This document shows, in pieces, positions 6,499 to 11,715 of a stretch of DNA of 11,715 bases. This DNA comes from an uncultured Lachnospiraceae bacterium (lineage in GTDB: Bacteria; Bacillota; Clostridia; Lachnospirales; Lachnospiraceae). The stretch is taken from NCBI GenBank assembly GCA_902795625.1, contig CADBLW010000286.1, forward strand, positions 1 through 11,715. Reading direction: 5' to 3'. Positions within the stretch are counted from its first letter, which is position 1, and every line of letters begins with the position of its first letter. The notes beneath the pieces are model-generated. The model saw only the letters and a program-made list of their open reading frames with translations, searched no databases and was not told the origin of the DNA. The translations under genes and the position numbers were made by a program.

Positions 6499-9400
6499 TC
6501 AACTCGGATTATTATACCCGATATTGATGCATTTGTTAAGGGCAAACGAATAAATTATGACTTCGCTCACCTTTTTGCCGGTGCCACGGACAATGGCATC
6601 CGCGTACAACTGAAGCTGTTTCTCATACCTCTTGATCAGTTCCTTCTCGCCTGTCTTCTCAGGGACGCGGTCCGTCTTATAGTCAATGAGGACGATTCCC
6701 TTCTCCTCCTCGAAAAATGCATCGATCTCACCCTGGATGAGCACGGGCTCGTCGGAACTGACGCCTGCGTACACCTCATGCGCGGGTCTTGCCATGATGA
6801 AGGCTCTCTCCCGCTCCAGCGTTCCGTTCTCAAAGGCCGCCTTCATGCGCTTTCCGAGTTCGCTCTCATAGAGGGCAAGGAAACGCTCCGGCTTGAGCCG
6901 TCCGGCCTCCGCCTCAGTGATCTGTCTGCGCTCGCACATCATGCGGAGTTCTTCGTAAAATGCTTCCTCCGTGTTCGGTAGTGAAAAATCATGCAGCTGC
7001 ATCATGCGGTGACACAGGGTACCGAAATCCGTGGCTCCCGTGGTATCATCCACATCATGCTGCAATACGGCAAAGGAAGGCACGGGTTCTTTCTCCGCCG
7101 GAGGCATAAGCTTCTGCTCAGGTGCCATGTTCGCGACTCCCTCCGCCCGCTCGAGAGCCTCCTCCTGCGCTTCCTTTTCGAGGTACGCCTGCTTCTTAAG
7201 CGCGGAGACGGACACCTTGACCGGAACCGCGGTCCCGGAATGCGGATAGCGGTACCTAAGGAACTGCTTCAGTTTCTCCGTGTACACTGCGCAGAGTTCA
7301 TCGACCGGATTCGTACCTGCTGCTTTTGAAGCCGTCGCAGTAGTACCGGCAGCATTATCAGCTTTTACATCTGCAGCAGAATCCGCACCGGAACACGTGT
7401 CACGAACACCTTCCGTGCCTTCTTCCGCAACAGCGGAAACTGTGCTGATACGCCAAGCCCCGAAGTTCGCAGGCATGGCCTCCGATACCTTGTCAGTATC
7501 ATAGAACTGCTCGATCAAAGCCTCGGAAGATCCCGTCAAAACCGCTCTCAGGATCAACTGAAGATATTTTGTTTTGTCAGTTACCATATCCGCGTAGCAC
7601 TGTCGGTGACTGTAGCGGAACATGTTGCCGAGACAGGCACCGATCTCACCGGCAGTCTCCATGCGGCCCGTCACGATCAGTTTCTCCTCGGCGCGCGTCA
7701 TTGCCACATACAGAAGCCGCAGTTCCTCACCGATCAGCTCCCGCAGTCCTCGACGCACAATGACCTTCTTGGCCAGGGAATCGTTCCGAAGCCTTGCCTT
7801 CGGATACATTACGGCGGGACCGAAGCCGAGATCATCATGAATCAACATATCACCCTTCAGATCTCCGGTGTTCATGCCCTTCATCGTATCCGCAAGGAAA
7901 ACGATCGGGAACTCAAGGCCCTTGCTGGCGTGTATCGTCATCAGGCGCACCGCGTTGAGGTCGGACTGCCCAACTCCGATATCGTTTGACCCCTTGTCAT
8001 AGAGGATCGTATTGTCAATATACGCGATAAAATCGCCGAAGTTGCCGGACAGGGATGTACTGTACTGCTCTGCCTTTGTCAAAAGTATGCGGATGTTTCT
8101 GCGGCGCACCTCACTGTCCGGAAGGCCGCTGCAGTACTCATTTAGTCCGGTCAGCTGCAGGAATTCCTCCATCACCTCCGCAGCATTCACAAACGCGGCA
8201 TGCTTCTTCAACCGGTCATACAGCGTGATCCAGCTGCGTGCGCGCTCGTGCAGATACGCAAGCTGCGGGTAAAGCTTCGGCTCCTCCGCGATCGCGCGCA
8301 GCACCGTCTGCATATACTCCGACCTGCGCTTCTCACTGCTCCTGCGTGCGGCTACCGCAATGCGCGCAAGATCGTCCGCGGTGAACCCGATGACCGGTGA
8401 CATCAGAACCTCAGCCAGCGGGATCTCCTGGAACGGATTGTCGATGACTCTGAGTGCGGAAAGGATCAGCGACACCTCAAAGGAATCATAAAAGCCGTCC
8501 GTCGACGCGGAACATGCCGGAATATTGTGTCTGTGCAGACTGCGGATAACCTCATTGTACAGATTGCTCTTCGAACGCACCAGAACAACGATGTCGCCGT
8601 ACTTAGCGATACGTCCCTCGGGATTGTTCTTGTCCCGCAGCCGCAGTCCGTTCACGGGATCCGTGAGCTCTTTGATCCTGTTCACGATCATCTCCGCCTC
8701 GCCGTACGCAGGCACCTCTGCGTCAACGGAGATCATCAGTTCACTTCTGTAATCCTCATCGTTGAAGAGGCACTGATCATATGCTTCCCCATAAACAAGC
8801 TCTGCCCTTGGATCATACTCAACATCACCGACATTGCGGTGCATGATCTCGCGGAACACTTCGTTGACCGAGTCGACTACCTGCCTGCGGCTCCGGAAAT
8901 TCTTCTGAAGATCGATCCGATACCCCTTCGGCTTCTCACCGCCTTCCGCCGCTTCCTTCCTCACTTCATCGGAATCCGTGACAAACGCGTCGCATTTGCC
9001 GATGAACAGTTCCGGTCTCGCCTTGCGAAAACGGTAAATGCTCTGCTTGACATCGCCGACCATAAACATGTTCGGCAGCCCGTCAAACTCCCGCGAAACC
9101 GCGCTCAGAATATACTCCTGAAGCATGTTGGAGTCCTGGTACTCATCGATCATGATCTCGGCAAATTCCTTTCGGATCTGCAGCGCTGCCTCCGATGGCT
9201 CCCGCTTCTCGTTCAGAAGAATGCGCAGAGCCAGGTGCGAGATCGTCGAAAAATCATAGGCTCCAAGTTCCTTCTGCTTATCCTCATACCGGACAAGCAC
9301 GCGCTTGGCAAGCTCACACAGAGCAGTCAGTGCCTGCCCGCATTCCTGCTGCATTTTCGCGATGCCGTTGTCAAGCATCTCAATTGTCTTTTTGATTGAA

Positions 9401-10326
9401 GTGATCTCATTCTTGTATTTCTTGCGAATCTTTTCGCAGAGATCCTTCTTGTCCTCATCGACATCATCGGCGTCCGTCTTCTTTTTGGAAGCCCGCGGCC
9501 AGTCCGGCATCGCGTTGATCCGTACTGCAAGATTGCGAAGAGAATCCGCTCCCGTCAGATCGGCGAGGATGTCCGCGTCGCCATACATCGCGCGTACAAT
9601 ATGCGTCGGCATACCCGGCTCCGAAGTTCTCTGCAGAAACGCGGTAAGGAGCACGCTCATGTCATTGATCCGGCTGAAAAAGTCGACAAAAAGGTCCTTT
9701 TCATAAGCACAGGAAAACGGATCCTGCACCTCGGTAAACATGGCAAGCTTATCATCGAGCCACTGCTCCGGAAACGGATTGCTGTCGCACTTCTGGATCA
9801 GATTGCGGAGGATGTCCTCAAGTTTCCTGTCGCCTGTGCGGCCGCCGTATTTGCCGACCAGTTCCAGAAAGCCCGGAGTCTCTGCGGAGTGCGCCTCCTC
9901 CAGGACCTCATCAATGGCATCCGTGAGGATTGCCTCCGACTCGCTGCCGTCCGCCATGCGGAAGCCCGGATCGATATCGAGAAGATGACAATATCTCCTT
10001 ACGACCGACTGGCAAAAGCTGTCGATCGTAGAAATCTTCGCAAAATGAATATTGCGCGCCTGTCTCTGCAGCCTCTCGTTGTCGGGATCATTTTCCAGAG
10101 CATGTTCAATGGCCCGCTCGATCTTATCCCGCATCTCAGCAGCTGCATTACGCGTGAATGTGACGATCAGGATCTCATCGATATCGACAGGATGTTCCTC
10201 GTCGGAGATCATCTTCATGATGCGCTCGACAAGGACCGTTGTCTTGCCGGAACCTGCCGCAGCCGACACCAAAAGATTACCGATGGGATCTTCGATCACT
10301 CTCAACTGTTGTTCGGTAGGTTTCAT
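6499..10326 (-). CDS. addA: AddA, helicase-nuclease subunit of the AddAB complex
   Basis: AddA, 1275 residues, slightly longer than Bacillus subtilis AddA. With AddB it processes double-strand breaks and loads RecA for recombination. The UvrD-like helicase motifs are all present: AAAGSGKTT (22-30, Lys28), TFTRNAAAEM (57-66), DEYQDSN (394-400, motif II), GDVKQSIYRFR (424-434), NFRSR (476-480), TIHASKGLEF (797-806) and LLYVAMTRAEEK (871-882). The C-terminal RecB-type nuclease carries TLCHRMM (His1106), QGEID (Asp1202) and IDYKTD (Asp1215, Lys1217), followed by QLQLYADAI, so it should be active. A low-complexity Ala/Thr/Asp-rich linker (about 967-1009) separates helicase and nuclease. I chose the ATG at 10326 (MKPTEQQLRVIE) because GGAGGAG lies 7 bases upstream (10334-10340) and this is where the family begins. 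The addB stop is one base away, so translation is probably coupled. Confidence 0.97.
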   Translation of the reverse strand: MKPTEQQLRVIEDPIGNLLVSAAAGSGKTTVLVERIMKMISDEEHPVDIDEILIVTFTRNAAAEMRDKIERAIEHALENDPDNERLQRQARNIHFAKISTIDSFCQSVVRRYCHLLDIDPGFRMADGSESEAILTDAIDEVLEEAHSAETPGFLELVGKYGGRTGDRKLEDILRNLIQKCDSNPFPEQWLDDKLAMFTEVQDPFSCAYEKDLFVDFFSRINDMSVLLTAFLQRTSEPGMPTHIVRAMYGDADILADLTGADSLRNLAVRINAMPDWPRASKKKTDADDVDEDKKDLCEKIRKKYKNEITSIKKTIEMLDNGIAKMQQECGQALTALCELAKRVLVRYEDKQKELGAYDFSTISHLALRILLNEKREPSEAALQIRKEFAEIMIDEYQDSNMLQEYILSAVSREFDGLPNMFMVGDVKQSIYRFRKARPELFIGKCDAFVTDSDEVRKEAAEGGEKPKGYRIDLQKNFRSRRQVVDSVNEVFREIMHRNVGDVEYDPRAELVYGEAYDQCLFNDEDYRSELMISVDAEVPAYGEAEMIVNRIKELTDPVNGLRLRDKNNPEGRIAKYGDIVVLVRSKSNLYNEVIRSLHRHNIPACSASTDGFYDSFEVSLILSALRVIDNPFQEIPLAEVLMSPVIGFTADDLARIAVAARRSSEKRRSEYMQTVLRAIAEEPKLYPQLAYLHERARSWITLYDRLKKHAAFVNAAEVMEEFLQLTGLNEYCSGLPDSEVRRRNIRILLTKAEQYSTSLSGNFGDFIAYIDNTILYDKGSNDIGVGQSDLNAVRLMTIHASKGLEFPIVFLADTMKGMNTGDLKGDMLIHDDLGFGPAVMYPKARLRNDSLAKKVIVRRGLRELIGEELRLLYVAMTRAEEKLIVTGRMETAGEIGACLGNMFRYSHRQCYADMVTDKTKYLQLILRAVLTGSSEALIEQFYDTDKVSEAMPANFGAWRISTVSAVAEEGTEGVRDTCSGADSAADVKADNAAGTTATASKAAGTNPVDELCAVYTEKLKQFLRYRYPHSGTAVPVKVSVSALKKQAYLEKEAQEEALERAEGVANMAPEQKLMPPAEKEPVPSFAVLQHDVDDTTGATDFGTLCHRMMQLHDFSLPNTEEAFYEELRMMCERRQITEAEAGRLKPERFLALYESELGKRMKAAFENGTLERERAFIMARPAHEVYAGVSSDEPVLIQGEIDAFFEEEKGIVLIDYKTDRVPEKTGEKELIKRYEKQLQLYADAIVRGTGKKVSEVIIYSFALNKCINIGYNNPS
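6511..6539 (-). promoter_or_regulatory. Sigma-A-type promoter of the lipid kinase gene, inside addA
   Basis: The -35 box TTAACA (6534-6539) has one mismatch to consensus, the spacer is 17 bases, and the -10 box TATAAT (6511-6516) is perfect. It lies within the last codons of addA. The predicted start near 6504 gives a leader of about 74 bases. The block ATCGGGTATAATAA across the -10 box is nearly the same as in the xylB promoter. Confidence 0.78.
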
Positions 10327-10327
10327 T

Positions 10328-11715
10328 CTAATTCTCCTCCGTCTGATCATTCGGAGCATCCCCGTCTGCCTGCCCGTTTACTCCGGCAGGTTCGCGGTAT
10401 ACGACCGCCGCGCCGTTCTCCCTGCGGCACAGGCCCTTGTAAACGCAGTACCTGCAGCTGTCGATCCCGTTCGAACCGCTTCCGTTGCGGTACGGATGGA
10501 TCTCGATATTGCCGTTACGGATACTCTTTACTTCATCCGCCGCAAGCGCCTCGACATCATCCAGGAACCTCTTCAGATCACCTGAGGAATAAACACTTCC
10601 CTTGCCGAAGGAACCGTCCTTCTGAACGCTTACGGAAACGACTTCGGACGAGTAGGGAGTTCCCGCCTCAACTGATCCGAAATTGACATCGAGCCGTTCC
10701 AGATACCTGTCGGAACTGTCAACTCCGCGGGAATTTTCCACAAGCATGACACCGTTCGGCGAATACATGCTCACAGAGGCCGTCTGCTCGGGAACCAACG
10801 GCTCACCGTCCTTGTAATCCACGGTCAGCGGAACATACATCGCGGCTGCGGGAACCGTGTCTGTCCCTTTCTCCGCGAACATCTTCTCGGCCACACGCAT
10901 ATAGATCGGCAGCTGAATATCGACACCGTCAAGGGCAAGGGAAGGACGGAACGCCTTACCGCTCGATTTGTAATCAAGGATCTTGAAGTACACGCCGCCG
11001 TTCTTCTCACTGCAGTCGATCCGGTCGATCTTACCGCAGTAGCGGACGCCGCCAAGTTCCTCGCTGAAACTCTTCTCCGTGAGGCTCACATTGTATCGTC
11101 CCTGCTGCAGCTGCGCGGACAATGCCGGTGCAAGAGCTATCAGATTGTCGACGAGCGAATCATACAGGAATCTGCTTCGGTTATCTTCGGAGAAGCATTC
11201 AAACTCCGGCATCAGGCGCACCTTATCCGCTCCCTCGCGGATCAGCTCGATCATCTCCTCCGCGCCCGGTGTCCGTCCGCTCCGCCCGATCTCCGCAGCG
11301 CGCTTACCTGCATAATCAAGGATCGCATGGTAAACAGAACCGGTCTCCAGCTGGGTCGGTTCATACGTGCGTCTTGTCTGTGCTGTCAGCCCGTACTCCG
11401 CAAAATGCTTAAACGGACATTCCGCGTAGGATTCAAGCCTTGTTACGGAATACTCCGTATCCTCGGGATACAATTCGCCGGCAACCTCAGGCGACAGCTC
11501 CGGATTGCGGAACACGCCTGTCTCGCCCTCACGGAGCAGTTCCCTCAGCCTGTTCTTTTGTTCAGAGCTGTTTGCGCGCAGCGACGGATCATCCGCACCG
11601 GCAACGGCCGGATCATCTGCACCGGCAACGTCCGAGTCATCCGAACAATACCAGTCATACAACGTGCGCAAAGCCGCTTTATCTTCTGTCTCACGCTTTA
11701 CGGCAGCCTCATCGG
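10328..11715 (-). CDS. addB: AddB, nuclease/Fe-S subunit of AddAB, C-terminal part
   Basis: Partial gene: the last 461 codons are visible and the frame is open to the right edge, so the start and the helicase-like domain lie outside. AddB supplies the second nuclease and the Chi-recognition scaffold of AddAB. TRLESYAECPFKHFAEYGL (from about residue 91) is the typical entry to the AddB nuclease domain. CGKIDRID (about 226-233) and ILDYKSSGKAF (about 245-255) contain the catalytic acids and lysine. The four cysteines expected to hold a 4Fe-4S cluster are present: Cys99 in AECPF, and Cys420, Cys423 and Cys429 in SCRYCVYKGLC. A short duplicated stretch VAGADDP lies in the linker before the nuclease. 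The TAG stop is one base before the addA ATG, and the addA ribosome binding site lies within the final AddB codons. Confidence 0.96.
   Translation of the reverse strand, partial: DEAAVKRETEDKAALRTLYDWYCSDDSDVAGADDPAVAGADDPSLRANSSEQKNRLRELLREGETGVFRNPELSPEVAGELYPEDTEYSVTRLESYAECPFKHFAEYGLTAQTRRTYEPTQLETGSVYHAILDYAGKRAAEIGRSGRTPGAEEMIELIREGADKVRLMPEFECFSEDNRSRFLYDSLVDNLIALAPALSAQLQQGRYNVSLTEKSFSEELGGVRYCGKIDRIDCSEKNGGVYFKILDYKSSGKAFRPSLALDGVDIQLPIYMRVAEKMFAEKGTDTVPAAAMYVPLTVDYKDGEPLVPEQTASVSMYSPNGVMLVENSRGVDSSDRYLERLDVNFGSVEAGTPYSSEVVSVSVQKDGSFGKGSVYSSGDLKRFLDDVEALAADEVKSIRNGNIEIHPYRNGSGSNGIDSCRYCVYKGLCRRENGAAVVYREPAGVNGQADGDAPNDQTEEN
11586..11633 (-). repeat. 24-bp tandem duplication inside addB
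   Basis: Two adjacent 24-base units (11586-11609 and 11610-11633) differ at only two positions, and the next bases (GAGTCATCC) look like a decayed start of a third. In frame they encode the 8-residue unit VAGADDP plus Ala or Ser twice, in a flexible acidic linker. The length keeps the frame, so AddB is not broken. Confidence 0.85.

Noticed and set aside
6497..6502. A TTGACA hexamer overlapping the addA stop codon
   Set aside because: No acceptable -10 box occurs 16-18 bases downstream. The promoter at 6511-6539 explains transcription better.
9601..10686. A 361-codon plus-strand frame across the addA/addB junction, and similar ones at 4659-5723 and 8527-9399
   Set aside because: All are antisense to well-supported genes, have no family motifs, and have Arg/Leu/His-rich composition typical of shadow frames.
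1..11715. Search for a defence system, CRISPR array, prophage, insertion sequence, tRNA or riboswitch
   Set aside because: All coding space is taken by nine co-directional housekeeping genes with short gaps. AddAB takes part in degrading foreign DNA but is a general repair enzyme, not evidence of a defence island.

Overview
The window is ordinary chromosomal backbone from a Gram-positive bacterium. It is most likely a moderately GC-rich member of the Clostridia, with Lachnospiraceae as my best guess. The reasons are the AddAB (not RecBCD) recombination nuclease, strong GGAGG-type ribosome binding sites, consensus sigma-A promoters, and the particular style of dUTPase, M18 peptidase and methyltransferase. 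This placement rests on gene families only; no rRNA or other marker is present.

All nine genes lie on the minus strand, so transcription runs from right to left. In that order they are: addB (3' part only, cut by the right edge), addA, a YegS/DagK-family lipid kinase, xylB (xylulokinase), a class I SAM methyltransferase, hslO (Hsp33), an M18 zinc aminopeptidase, a dUTPase, and the first 59 codons of a CobW/G3E-family GTPase (cut by the left edge). Gaps are small, the largest being 95 bases, and no stretch over 300 bases lacks a gene. I see no RNA gene, mobile element, CRISPR array, prophage gene or replication origin.

The transcription layout can partly be read. addB and addA are one base apart and surely co-expressed. 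A near-consensus promoter (TTAACA, 17 bases, TATAAT) lies inside the end of addA and should drive the lipid kinase. A second strong promoter (TTGACA, 17 bases, TATCAT) overlaps the lipid kinase stop codon and should drive xylB. The two share an almost identical 14-base block across the -10 element, and both leaders can form hairpins. An 11-bp perfect stem-loop follows xylB. After it come methyltransferase, hslO, M18 peptidase and dut with spacings of -8, 22 and 18 bases, which looks like an operon for protein and nucleotide quality control. The CobW-like gene follows after 55 bases that contain an 8-bp perfect inverted repeat.

Functionally this is housekeeping: double-strand break repair (AddAB), lipid recycling, pentose use, oxidative-stress chaperone, peptide turnover, and removal of dUTP. 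I looked for an undescribed system and did not find a convincing one. The points most worth checking are the paired promoters with structured leaders, the solitary xylB unit, the linker repeats in AddA and AddB, the corrected GTG start and acidic insertion of the methyltransferase, and the inverted repeat before the CobW-like gene.
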